From NCBI GenBank assembly GCA_038237665.1, contig JBBRYK010000008.1, forward strand, positions 1 through 61,775: 61,775 bases of DNA. Reading direction: 5' to 3'. The stretch comes from JBBRYK01 sp038237665. Its GTDB lineage: Bacteria > Actinomycetota > Thermoleophilia > Gaiellales > Gaiellaceae. Positions 24,300-32,230 of this stretch are shown in pieces. Both the position numbers and the translations under genes were made by a program. The notes under the pieces were generated by a model. It was not told the DNA's origin and did not search any database. It saw only the letters and a list, made by a program, of their open reading frames with translations. Every line of letters starts with the position of its first letter. Positions within the stretch are counted from its first letter, which is position 1.

Positions 24300-25448
24300 A
24301 TGCCTGAGGATGTCGCTCGTTCGAGCACAGTGGGGGCGGCGGAAGCCGCCCCCACTGTTCCGTCGGAATCAGGGCTCGATCTGATCAACCTCACGAAGGA
24401 CTTCCCCGGCGGCACGATCGCCGTGGACGACGTCAACCTGCACGTCGATCACGGCGAGTACGTCGTCTTGCTCGGGCCGTCGGGCTGTGGCAAGACCACG
24501 ACGCTCCGCATGATCGGGGGGCACGAGATCCCGAGCGGTGGAGACATCGTCCTCGATGGGCAATCTCTTGTCGACCTGCCCCCTCATCGGCGGCCGACGA
24601 CGACGGTCTTCCAGCACTTCGCGCTCTTTCCGCATCGCAGCGTGCTCGACAACGTCGCGTTCGGGCTGAAGATGGAAAGGGTGCCGAGGGAAGAGCGGCG
24701 CCGACGCGCGATGGAAGCGCTCGAGATGGTTGGTCTGACCGAGCTCTCGCAGCGGAAGCCGCGGGCGCTCTCGGGCGGCCAGCAGCAGCGCGTCGCGCTC
24801 GCGCGTGTCCTCGTCACCAAGCCGAAGGCGCTGCTCCTCGACGAGCCCCTCGGCGACCTCGACCGGCTGCTCCAACTGCGCATGCGAGTCGAGCTCCGGA
24901 ACCTGCAGCGCCAGCTCGGGCTGATGTTCATCCACGTGACGCACAACCAGGAAGAGGCGCTCTCGATGGCCGACCGAATCGTGGTCATGAACGAGGCCCG
25001 CATCCAGCAGGTGGCCGACCCGCTGACGATCGCGACCAAGCCGGCGACGGAGCTCGTCGCGCGGTTCATGGGCGACAACAACATCATCCGCGGCAAGATC
25101 GTCGAGCGAGTGGGCGATCGCGTCGTGGTCGTGGACGAGCACGGGGTTAAGGCGAGCGTGATGGCACCCGGCGACACCCGCAAGGTCGGAGACACAACGC
25201 TGGTCTCGATTCGTGCAGTGGCCGTCCGGATCGACGAGGGCGGAACTCCCAACGGCGTCAACACCGCGGAATGCGAGATCGTCTTCGTCGAGTTCCTCGG
25301 CGATCTCGTCAAGCTGCACCTCGCCGTCGGCGGCGAACGGCGGCTCGCAAAGGTCGCCGGCGACCAATATCCAACGCTCCGCGGGCGCGAGGGAGAACGC
25401 GTCCGGATCGCCTGGGAGGAAGAGGATGTCCAGCTCCTCTCCGACTGA
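24300..25448 (+). CDS. ABC transporter ATP-binding protein, PotA type
   Basis: A 382-residue ATPase. Walker A is GPSGCGKTT (59-67), the Q-loop is VFQHFALFP, the signature is LSGGQQQR (157-164), Walker B is LLLDEPLGDLD and the switch is HVTHNQEEA. The C-terminal 120 residues form the TOBE regulatory domain of the PotA/UgpC class. The 20 or so N-terminal residues are poorly conserved, and their codons form a perfect hairpin (24327-24358). The gene starts 6 nt after the binding-protein stop and overlaps the permease start by 23 nt. Confidence 0.92.
   Translation: MPEDVARSSTVGAAEAAPTVPSESGLDLINLTKDFPGGTIAVDDVNLHVDHGEYVVLLGPSGCGKTTTLRMIGGHEIPSGGDIVLDGQSLVDLPPHRRPTTTVFQHFALFPHRSVLDNVAFGLKMERVPREERRRRAMEALEMVGLTELSQRKPRALSGGQQQRVALARVLVTKPKALLLDEPLGDLDRLLQLRMRVELRNLQRQLGLMFIHVTHNQEEALSMADRIVVMNEARIQQVADPLTIATKPATELVARFMGDNNIIRGKIVERVGDRVVVVDEHGVKASVMAPGDTRKVGDTTLVSIRAVAVRIDEGGTPNGVNTAECEIVFVEFLGDLVKLHLAVGGERRLAKVAGDQYPTLRGREGERVRIAWEEEDVQLLSD
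24327..24358 (+). promoter_or_regulatory. Perfect 14-bp hairpin with GGAA tetraloop inside the ATPase start
   Basis: ACAGTGGGGGCGGC pairs perfectly with GCCGCCCCCACTGT around the tetraloop GGAA, 33 nt after the binding-protein stop. There is no T-tract. In frame it encodes TVGAAEAAPTV, part of the non-conserved ATPase N-terminus. Such a structure between a binding-protein gene and its transporter genes typically stabilises the upstream message or attenuates downstream expression. Confidence 0.6.
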
Positions 25449-26406
25449 GCCCCAGATCGACGTCGCCGTCCTCGAGGAAGCCGCGACCATCGAGGACTCG
25501 AAGGCGGCCGAGCGGGCGCTGGGCGAGGTGCAGGCGCGCCGGGGCGGAGGCGGCTGGGTGACCCTCGCGTGGGGGCTGCCGGGCTTCGTCTGGCTTGCCT
25601 TCTACCTCGTCGCGCCGCTCGTCTTCATCATCTTGGTCAGCTTCTGGACGCGAACCGATACCGGGTTCGACCGCGTCTGGACCTTCTCGAACTACGGCGA
25701 CCTGCTCCACCCCTTCAGCCTGGACAACTCGTACTGGAAGAACATGCTGACGTCGTTCGAGACGTCTGTGATCGCGGTGGCGGCCTGCCTCGTCTTCGGG
25801 TTCCCCGTCGCGTACTTCCTCGCGCTGAAGGTCCAGAAGCTCCAGAACCAGATCGCGCTCTTCATCATCGCGCTCGCGCCGTTCTGGACAAGCTTCCTGA
25901 CGCGGTCGGTCGCCTGGGCGTACCCCCTGATGGGCCGGGAGGGCGCCCTGAACCAGTTCCTGCTCAAGCTGCACATCGTCAACGAGCCCGTCAGCGCGTT
26001 CGGCTTCTCGACGCTCTCCGTCCGGCTCGCGATGATCCAGCTCTACATCCTCTTCATGGTCACGCCGCTGTTCTTCCTGCTCGGGCAGGTCGACCGATAC
26101 GCACTCGAGGCCGCCCGGGATCTGGGAGGGAACTGGTTCCAGACGTTCAGAGAGGTGATCCTGCCGCAGACGATGCCCGGCATCGTGATCGGCTCGATCT
26201 TTATCTTCGTCCTGACGATGGGCGAGTACGGGACCGTGACCGTGATCGGGCAGGGCGCCGTGTCCTCGGTCGGCACGTACATCCAGCAGCAGGTGCTGGG
26301 GATCCAGTACCCGCAAGGAGCTGCGTCCGCAGTCCTGCTCGTCATCGCTCTCCTCTTGGGCGTCTTCGTGATCACCCGGTTCGCCAATCTCCGAGAGGAG
26401 CTCTGA
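25426..26406 (+). CDS. ABC transporter permease, PotB type
   Basis: A 326-residue integral membrane protein with about six helices. After a charged 40-residue N-terminus comes WLAFYLVAPLVFIILVSFW, then LFIIALAPFWTSFLTRSVAW, and the EAA loop YALEAARDLGGNWFQTFREV followed by ILPQTMPGIV, which contacts the ATPase. The ATG at 25426 follows GGAGGAAGAGG and lies inside the ATPase reading frame. It is the first of two half-permeases. Closest to spermidine/putrescine importers by layout. Confidence 0.9.
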   Translation: MSSSSPTEPQIDVAVLEEAATIEDSKAAERALGEVQARRGGGGWVTLAWGLPGFVWLAFYLVAPLVFIILVSFWTRTDTGFDRVWTFSNYGDLLHPFSLDNSYWKNMLTSFETSVIAVAACLVFGFPVAYFLALKVQKLQNQIALFIIALAPFWTSFLTRSVAWAYPLMGREGALNQFLLKLHIVNEPVSAFGFSTLSVRLAMIQLYILFMVTPLFFLLGQVDRYALEAARDLGGNWFQTFREVILPQTMPGIVIGSIFIFVLTMGEYGTVTVIGQGAVSSVGTYIQQQVLGIQYPQGAASAVLLVIALLLGVFVITRFANLREEL

Positions 26407-26407
26407 G

Positions 26408-27385
26408 GTGACGACCACGACGGTCAACGCTGCGACCTCGGCACGCCAACAGGACCGGGTGATCCAGCGGGCCCTGAAACCGCGGCGCGACTGGGCCAAG
26501 TGGGGGCTCGCCACCTACTTCGTGATCTTCCTGATCTTCCTCTACGCGCCGATGATCCTGATGGCCATCCTCTCCTTCCAGGGCTACTACGGCGGCGTGA
26601 CGTTCCCCTTCAAGGGGCCGGCCGGCATCTTCTGGTGGCGCTCCATCTTCGAGAGCCAGGTCGGCGGGATCTTCACGCACGCCTCCGATATCTCTGCGGC
26701 AGGCCGCCGTTCCCTCTGGATCAGCCTCGCAGCCGGGGTCGTCGTCGCGTTCTTCTCCTTCACGATCTCGATGGCGTTCCGCCGCCGCTTCCGGGGAGAC
26801 GGCATCGCGTTCTACGTGATCATGCTGGCGCTGATGACGCCGGGCTTCCTGCTGGGCCTGGGAACGCAGCTGCTGTGGAAGGCGATGGGCGTGCATACGA
26901 GTCTCTGGCTCAGCGCACTCGGCGCGAACACCGTGTGGGGAATTCCCTTCGGATTCCTCGTCATGCTCGCCGTCTGGAATCGCTACGACGAGCACATCGA
27001 GGAGGCGGCCCGCGACCTCGGCGCCAACCTGCTGACGACCTTCCGCGAGGTGACGCTGCCGCTCGTCTGGACCGGCATTTTCGGCGCGGCGCTGTTCGGG
27101 TTCACGCTGACGTGGAACGACTTCGACCGGACCGTCCTCCTCGTCCTCGACAACACGCTCCCGCTCGAGATCGTCGGGCTGATCCAGGCTTCCGCGATCC
27201 GTCCCGACCTCTACGCGCTCGGGACAGCCACCACGCTGGTGACGCTGGCTCTCATCTTCGGCGCGCTTATCGTCGTCGCCGTCAGGCTGCGGATGCGCGG
27301 CCGCCGGGTCGAGCGGATCGAGGAGGAGCTTGGCCTCGAAGGTGCGATCGATGCGGAGGCCGCTGCCGCCGTGAGTGCCGAGTAG
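26408..27385 (+). CDS. ABC transporter permease, PotC type
   Basis: A 325-residue permease with about six membrane helices: ATYFVIFLIFLYAPMILMAI first, LWISLAAGVVVAFFSFTISM second, and so on. The EAA loop reads HIEEAARDLGANLLTTFREV, then TLPLVWTGI. A large exported loop (GYYGGVTFPFKGPAGIFWWR) follows helix 1, as in PotC. GTG 26408 begins 1 nt after the PotB-type stop. The C-terminal charged tail overlaps the start of the next gene by 11 nt. Confidence 0.9.
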   Translation: MTTTTVNAATSARQQDRVIQRALKPRRDWAKWGLATYFVIFLIFLYAPMILMAILSFQGYYGGVTFPFKGPAGIFWWRSIFESQVGGIFTHASDISAAGRRSLWISLAAGVVVAFFSFTISMAFRRRFRGDGIAFYVIMLALMTPGFLLGLGTQLLWKAMGVHTSLWLSALGANTVWGIPFGFLVMLAVWNRYDEHIEEAARDLGANLLTTFREVTLPLVWTGIFGAALFGFTLTWNDFDRTVLLVLDNTLPLEIVGLIQASAIRPDLYALGTATTLVTLALIFGALIVVAVRLRMRGRRVERIEEELGLEGAIDAEAAAAVSAE

Positions 27386-28745
27386 GCCCGTGCTCAGGGC
27401 GGGGCTCGCGGCCGCCGTCCTGATCCTGACGGCCGGCGCCACTGCCTCCACTCCGGGGCGAGACGTCAACGTCTCCCGCCTGGAGGGACCGCAGAGCAAT
27501 CCGACGATCACGGCGGATCCGAGGAACCCGGACGTCCTGCTCGCCGGATCGAACAGCCTGCTCGAAGGGGCGGAGCGCTACTACAGCTCGACCGACGCCG
27601 GGCTCTCCTGGACGACGGAAACCGTCACCCCTCCGATGGTGGACGTCCGCAGCTCATGCCCATCCGATCCCGGGGTCGCCATCGATCGGGCAGGAACTCA
27701 GTATTTCTCCTTCGACCGCGTGACGCCGTGCACGCCGGAGGCGCCGTCGAAGGTCTATGTCACGACCCGCGAGGGCCCGAACGGCACCTGGTCGGCACCG
27801 GTGCTCGTGGCCAAGCTGGGGTCGGCGCGCCAGGACGACAAGCCGGCGATTGCCGTCGACAACTCACCGATCAGCCCGCACCGCGGCCGCGTCTACGCCT
27901 CCTGGGCGCGCGTCTCCCGGCGAGTCGTCTACTCGATCGTCCTCAGCTACTCGGACGACCGGGGCCGGACGTGGTCACGCCCGGTCAAGGTGAACAGCAT
28001 CGGAGACGAGCTCAACTACGCGAGCATCGGCGTGGCGAGGAACGGGACGGTCTACGTCGCCTGGACGGACTCGTCGCACTACGCGGTCGAGATCGCACGC
28101 TCGACGGACGGTGGCCGGCGGTTCGGTCCGCAGCACAAGATTGCGGCGTTCGAGGTGATCCCGATCCCTCACTGCGGGATCGGGATCGTCGTTCGCGCCG
28201 AGCCACGCTCGTGCATCCAGGCGAACCCGACCGTCTCGGTGGACGCGTCGGGCGGGAGATACTCAGGCCGGGTGTACGTCAGCTACACGGGCACCGACTT
28301 CACCGGGGACGGGGGCGCGGCGCTAACGACGTTCGACAGCCGGCTGAAGGCGATCGCGGGCTACCCCGTGCTCAACCATCACCGAGTGGTCGTGCGCGCG
28401 CCCGGCTGGGCGACTTCCGACCAGTTCTGGCCGCAGTCCGCGGTCGACCAGTCGACCGGAACACTCTGGCTTTGCTTCTACGACAGCGCCGGCGACCGCG
28501 GCAGAACGAAGGTCTACTACTCGTGCAGCGCCTCCCGCGACGGGGGGCAGACCTGGGAGAGGGTCGTGCGAGCGGCGACCGCGGCGTCGGACGAAACGCA
28601 GCCGGGCGCCCACCAGTACGGCTACTACGAGGGGCTCGCTGCAGCCGGCGGTGTCGCGCATCCGATCTGGACGGACACGCGCGACCTCCGGAAGCTCAGC
28701 GAGGAGATCTACACCAGGCGCCTCACCCTCGCCGACCTACGCTAG
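27375..28745 (+). CDS. Secreted Asp-box (sialidase/BNR-like) beta-propeller protein
   Basis: A 456-residue exported protein. A signal peptide (VLRAGLAAAVLILTAGATAS) is followed by four Asp-box motifs of form S-x-D-x-G-x-x-W/F: SSTDAGLSW, SYSDDRGRTW, RSTDGGRRF and SRDGGQTW. This predicts a beta-propeller as in sialidases or photosystem-assembly-like repeats. The sialidase catalytic Arg triad is not obvious, so enzymatic activity is uncertain. GTG 27375 lies inside the last permease gene, tying it to the ABC operon. It could be a surface partner of the importer. It ends convergent with the deacetylase (4-nt overlap). Confidence 0.75.
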   Translation: MPSRPVLRAGLAAAVLILTAGATASTPGRDVNVSRLEGPQSNPTITADPRNPDVLLAGSNSLLEGAERYYSSTDAGLSWTTETVTPPMVDVRSSCPSDPGVAIDRAGTQYFSFDRVTPCTPEAPSKVYVTTREGPNGTWSAPVLVAKLGSARQDDKPAIAVDNSPISPHRGRVYASWARVSRRVVYSIVLSYSDDRGRTWSRPVKVNSIGDELNYASIGVARNGTVYVAWTDSSHYAVEIARSTDGGRRFGPQHKIAAFEVIPIPHCGIGIVVRAEPRSCIQANPTVSVDASGGRYSGRVYVSYTGTDFTGDGGAALTTFDSRLKAIAGYPVLNHHRVVVRAPGWATSDQFWPQSAVDQSTGTLWLCFYDSAGDRGRTKVYYSCSASRDGGQTWERVVRAATAASDETQPGAHQYGYYEGLAAAGGVAHPIWTDTRDLRKLSEEIYTRRLTLADLR

Positions 28746-29653
28746 TTTTTGTGCGCCGTGACCGGCCGCGCGTCGCCGCTCCGCGGATAGCGCTGCGCGA
28801 AGTCGTCGGCGATCTCGTCCATCTTCGACCAGCGGATCCCTTCGTGCCCGGAGATGTGCTCGATCAGGCGCTCGAGCATCAGGATCACCTGGGGCCGCCC
28901 GGCAACGTCGGGATGCACCGTCATGGCGAAAACGGCGTAGTCCTCCTCGCGGTAGACGTAATCGAACTGGTCCCGCCAGAGCTCCTCGATGTCGTGCGGG
29001 TTGACGAAGCCGTGGCTGTTCGGCGCCGCCTTGATGAACATCATCGGCGGCAGATCGTCCAGGTGCCAGCTCGCCGGCACCTCGATCAGGTCGGTCTCCT
29101 CGCCGCGCTGGAGCGGCTTCATCCACTCCTCGGGCCTCTTCGAGTAGTCGATCTTCGTCCAGCTGTCGCCGACGCGCACGTAGTACGGATGGAAGTCGCG
29201 GTGCATGAGGCTGTGGTCGTACTTGATGCCGTGCTTGAGCAGCAGCTCGTTCGTGACGTTCGAGAACTCCCACCACGGCGCGACGTAGCCCGTCGGCCGG
29301 CGTCCGCAGACGCCCTCGATCAGGCCGATGCACTTGACGAGGATTGTCTCCTCCTGCTCGGGAGTCATCGAGATCGGGTTCTCGTGCGAGTACCCGTGCA
29401 TGCCGATCTCGTGGCCGGCTTCGACGACCAGCTGGGTCTCCTCCGGAAAGGTCTCGATCGAGTGTCCCGGGATGAACCAGGTGGTCTTCATGTCGTACCT
29501 GTCGAACAGCTTCAGCAGCCGCCGCGTTCCGACCTCGCCGGCAAACATGCCTCTGGAGATGTCGTCCGGCGAGTCCTCGCCGCCGTAGGAGCCGAGCCAG
29601 CCGGCCACCGCGTCGACGTCGACCCCGATCGAGCAGAAGATCTCCTTCGCCAT
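28742..29653 (-). CDS. Polysaccharide deacetylase (NodB)-family hydrolase
   Basis: A 303-residue carbohydrate-esterase-4-type protein without a signal peptide. GVDVDAVAGWLGSYGGEDSP holds the catalytic Asp pair, TTWFIPGHSIETFPEETQL and GHEIGMHGYSHENPISMTPE carry the His-x-x-x-His metal motif, and VAPWWEFSNVTNELL, IEVPASWHLDDLPP and FAMTVHPDVAGRPQ follow. Cytosolic members of this group include cofactor-independent allantoinase (PuuE) and peptidoglycan or imide deacetylases such as HpPgdA. The D-V-D start and W-rich core resemble cyclic-imide hydrolases, which would suit the island. Start ATG 29653 follows GGGAGGGG. Confidence 0.8.
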   Translation of the reverse strand: MAKEIFCSIGVDVDAVAGWLGSYGGEDSPDDISRGMFAGEVGTRRLLKLFDRYDMKTTWFIPGHSIETFPEETQLVVEAGHEIGMHGYSHENPISMTPEQEETILVKCIGLIEGVCGRRPTGYVAPWWEFSNVTNELLLKHGIKYDHSLMHRDFHPYYVRVGDSWTKIDYSKRPEEWMKPLQRGEETDLIEVPASWHLDDLPPMMFIKAAPNSHGFVNPHDIEELWRDQFDYVYREEDYAVFAMTVHPDVAGRPQVILMLERLIEHISGHEGIRWSKMDEIADDFAQRYPRSGDARPVTAHKN

Positions 29654-29694
29654 CTCGCCCCTCCCTTGTCGGCCTTGCATGCGAACCTAAAGGA

Positions 29695-29967
29695 ATGTGC
29701 GTCCTCTGTGGGGTCCTGCTCAATGAGCACTGGGCGGAGCAGGAAGGCGGGCGTCGCGGGCGCGTCTTCCGCGTGCGGTTGATCAACCGCGTGCTGGCGT
29801 TCTACGGGCTGCGGCTGGACGATTGGGCCGGACGCGTGTGGACGCTCAGAGACGCCAAGGGGCGCTCGGTGGTGGTCGCGGACCTCGGTTCGCTCTGGGG
29901 CGAGGCGGAGCGCCTGGCGGGGCGCCGGCTCGATCCGCTCGACCCGGAGCTCCAGACGTCACTGTGA
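29695..29967 (+). CDS. Small CxxC protein preceding CobW (90 aa)
   Basis: MCVLCGVLLNEHWAEQEGGR opens with a Cys-x-x-Cys pair plus His12, a possible metal site. The rest (INRVLAFYGLRLDDWAGRVW followed by TLRDAKGRSVVVADLGSLW) resembles small proteins that I recall beside CobW-type GTPases. The stop TGA overlaps the GTG start of the GTPase gene, so the two are made together. It may be a client or partner of the metallochaperone. Only AAAGGA directly before the ATG serves as a ribosome-binding site. Confidence 0.65.
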   Translation: MCVLCGVLLNEHWAEQEGGRRGRVFRVRLINRVLAFYGLRLDDWAGRVWTLRDAKGRSVVVADLGSLWGEAERLAGRRLDPLDPELQTSL

Positions 29968-30902
29968 AGACGCCGGTCACGCTCGTCACCGGCTACCTGG
30001 GGAGCGGGAAGACGACGCTCGTCTCGCGGCTCCTCGCGCACCCCGACCTCGGGGACACGGCCGTGATCGTGAACGAGCTCGGCGAGGTCGGGATCGACCA
30101 TCACCTCCTGCGCCGGGTCGACGAGCGCACGGTCCTGCTCCGCAACGGCTGCGTCTGCTGCGCGCTCCGCGGCGACCTCGCCGACGAGCTGCGCGACCTG
30201 GTCGCGCGCCGCGATCGCGGCGAGGTCCCTCCGTTCCGGCGCGTCGTCATCGAGACCACGGGCCTGGCGGACCCGTCGCCGATCGTCTACACGCTCCTCT
30301 CCGAGCCGCTGGTCAAGCACCACTACCGGCTGGACGGCGTCGTGGCCACGATCGACGCGCAGCACGGGCTGCGCGGGGACGAGTCGGTGAAGCAGGCCGC
30401 CGTCGCCGACCGGCTCGTCGTCACGAAGATCGACCTCGCCGACGCCTCACCGGTGACGGAGCGCCTGCGGCGCTTGAACCCCGGCGCGACGATCGTGGAA
30501 GCGGCGTTCGGCGACGTCGAGCCGGACGACCTGCTCGGCGGATCGGAGCGTGACCCGCGCGACCTCGTGTACGACGAATCGCACGCGCATGCCGACGAGG
30601 TGCGCGCGTGCTGCCTGACCTTCGACGAGCCGCTGGACTGGATCGCCTTCGGGATCTGGCTGACCATGCTCTTGCAGGCCCGCGGAGAAGACGTCCTGCG
30701 CGTGAAGGGCCTGCTGAACGTCGGCGCCGGAGGGCCGCTCGTGATCAACGGCGTCCAGCACGTCGTGCATCCGCCCGAGCACCTCGCGGGCTGGCCGGAC
30801 CGGGACCATCGCTCGCGCGTCGTCTTCATCGGGCGGGGGTTCACGCGGGAAGAGCTCGAGCACTCGCTGGCGGCGTTCAACACCGCAGCCACGACTGCCT
30901 GA
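29964..30902 (+). CDS. CobW/COG0523-family GTPase (metallochaperone)
   Basis: A 312-residue G3E GTPase. Walker A is TGYLGSGKTTLVSRLL (9-24), the metal-binding motif is GCVCCALRGDL, switch and Walker B is VVIETTGLADPSPIVYTLL, the guanine specificity motif is VVTKIDLAD, and the CobW C-terminal domain ends with WPDRDHRSRVVFIGRGF. These proteins use GTP to deliver Zn, Co or Fe to enzymes. The window encodes several metallohydrolases (creatininase, dihydropyrimidinase, cyclase, M20) that could be clients. No Zur-type box is evident upstream. Confidence 0.88.
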   Translation: MKTPVTLVTGYLGSGKTTLVSRLLAHPDLGDTAVIVNELGEVGIDHHLLRRVDERTVLLRNGCVCCALRGDLADELRDLVARRDRGEVPPFRRVVIETTGLADPSPIVYTLLSEPLVKHHYRLDGVVATIDAQHGLRGDESVKQAAVADRLVVTKIDLADASPVTERLRRLNPGATIVEAAFGDVEPDDLLGGSERDPRDLVYDESHAHADEVRACCLTFDEPLDWIAFGIWLTMLLQARGEDVLRVKGLLNVGAGGPLVINGVQHVVHPPEHLAGWPDRDHRSRVVFIGRGFTREELEHSLAAFNTAATTA

Positions 30903-30932
30903 CGAGCCGCTGCGCCGCGGTCGCGAACGGCA

Positions 30933-30968
30933 CGGTGCCAGGCACGGTGCCAGGCTCGGTGCCAGGCA
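30933..30968. repeat. Three tandem 12-bp units of a GGTGCCAGGCACC-type palindrome
   Basis: CGGTGCCAGGCA, CGGTGCCAGGCT and CGGTGCCAGGCA follow each other directly, then CCGTGCG closes the array. The overlap of units creates the palindrome GGTGCC-A-GGCACC. The array sits alone in the 164-nt gap (30903-31066) between convergent genes, where it could form hairpins and terminate transcription. Similar GTGCCAGGCAC-type palindromes occur as dispersed intergenic repeats in many bacterial genomes. Confidence 0.6.
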
Positions 30969-31066
30969 CCGTGCGCCGCAAACGCGCTCGTGGAACGGCC
31001 TCCTGACCCTTCCGAACATGTCGGCGCAACCTGGCCGCTTCGGACACGGCTGGGCACCCGCTCTCG

Positions 31067-32230
31067 CTAGTACGAGCGCGGCATGTCGAGCACGTGCTGG
31101 CCGAGGTAGGCCAGGACGAGGTTGTTCGAGATCGGCGCGATCGAGTACAGCCGCGTCTCGCGGAACTTTCGCTCCACGTCGTACTCCTCGGCGAAGCCGA
31201 AGCCGCCGTGGGCGTCCAGGCACGCGTTCGCGGCGGCCCATGACGCCTCCGAGCCCAGCAGCTTGGCCATGTTCGCCTCCGCGCCGCAGGGCAGGCCCTG
31301 CTCGAAAAGCCAGGCCGCCTTGTAGCGGACGAGGTCGGCCGCCTCGATCGCGGCGTGCGCGCGGGCGATCGGGAACTGGACGCCCTGGTTCGCCCCGATC
31401 GGGCGGCCGAACACGACCCGCTCCGAGGCATACCGCGACGCCTTCTCGACGAACCAGTGCCCGTCGCCGATGCACTCCGCGGCGATCAGGACGCGCTCGG
31501 CGTTCATGCCGTCGAGGATGTAGCGAAAGCCGTTCCCCTCCTCCCCCACCAGGCCGTCGGCGGGCACCTCCACCCCGTCGAGGAAGATCTCGGTCGTCGC
31601 GTGGTTCATCAGCGTCCGGATCGGCCGGATCGTCATCGTTCCCGCGTCGACCGCCTGCTTCATGTCGACGATGAAGGTCGACAGCCCCTCCGTGCGTTTC
31701 TCGACCTGGTCGATCGGCGTCGTCCGCGCCAGCAGCAGCATCAGATCCGAGTGCAGCGCGCGCGAGGTCCAGATCTTCTGGCCGCGCACGACGTAGCCGC
31801 CGTCGACCCGCTCGGCCGTCGTCTGGATCTGCGTCGTGTCCGATCCCACCGTCGGCTCCGTCACGCCGAACGCCTGGAGGCGGAGCTCACCGGAGGCGAT
31901 GCGAGGCAGGTAGCGCTGCTTCTGCACCTCCGAGCCGTGCCGGAGGATCGTGCCCATGATGTACATCTGCGCGTGGCATGCGCCCGCGTTGCACCCGGAC
32001 CCGTTGATCTCCTCGAGGATCACGCTCGCCGCCGTCAGCGACAGCCCCGCTCCGCCGTACTCCTCCGGGATCAGCGCCGCGAGCCAGCCGTTCTCGGTGA
32101 GAGCGGCGACGAACTCCTCCGGATAGCGGTCCGGCTCGAGCGCGCGCCAGTACTCGCCGGGAAAGCGCGAGCACAGCTCGCGCACCGCCGCGCGGATCTC
32201 CGCGAGCTCGCCGGGAACCTCGAAGTTCAT
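31067..32230 (-). CDS. Acyl-CoA dehydrogenase family protein, atypical active site (copy 1)
   Basis: A 387-residue flavoprotein of the ACAD fold: AALIPEEYGGAGLSLTAASV, FGVTEPTVGSDTTQIQTTAE (FAD/substrate), VVRGQKIWTSRALHSDLMLL, AERVLIAAECIGDGHWFVEK, SERVVFGRPIGANQGVQFPI and HGGFGFAEEYDVERKFRETR. At the position of the catalytic glutamate (usually Y-E-G-T-S-E-I-Q) it has YSIAPISNNLVLAYLGQHVL, so the base is not in the usual place. This variant is shared by a recognisable ACAD subgroup. Last gene of a five-gene operon, overlapping the previous gene by 4 nt. Proposed role: 2,3-desaturation of a branched or dicarboxyl-CoA. Confidence 0.87.
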   Translation of the reverse strand: MNFEVPGELAEIRAAVRELCSRFPGEYWRALEPDRYPEEFVAALTENGWLAALIPEEYGGAGLSLTAASVILEEINGSGCNAGACHAQMYIMGTILRHGSEVQKQRYLPRIASGELRLQAFGVTEPTVGSDTTQIQTTAERVDGGYVVRGQKIWTSRALHSDLMLLLARTTPIDQVEKRTEGLSTFIVDMKQAVDAGTMTIRPIRTLMNHATTEIFLDGVEVPADGLVGEEGNGFRYILDGMNAERVLIAAECIGDGHWFVEKASRYASERVVFGRPIGANQGVQFPIARAHAAIEAADLVRYKAAWLFEQGLPCGAEANMAKLLGSEASWAAANACLDAHGGFGFAEEYDVERKFRETRLYSIAPISNNLVLAYLGQHVLDMPRSY

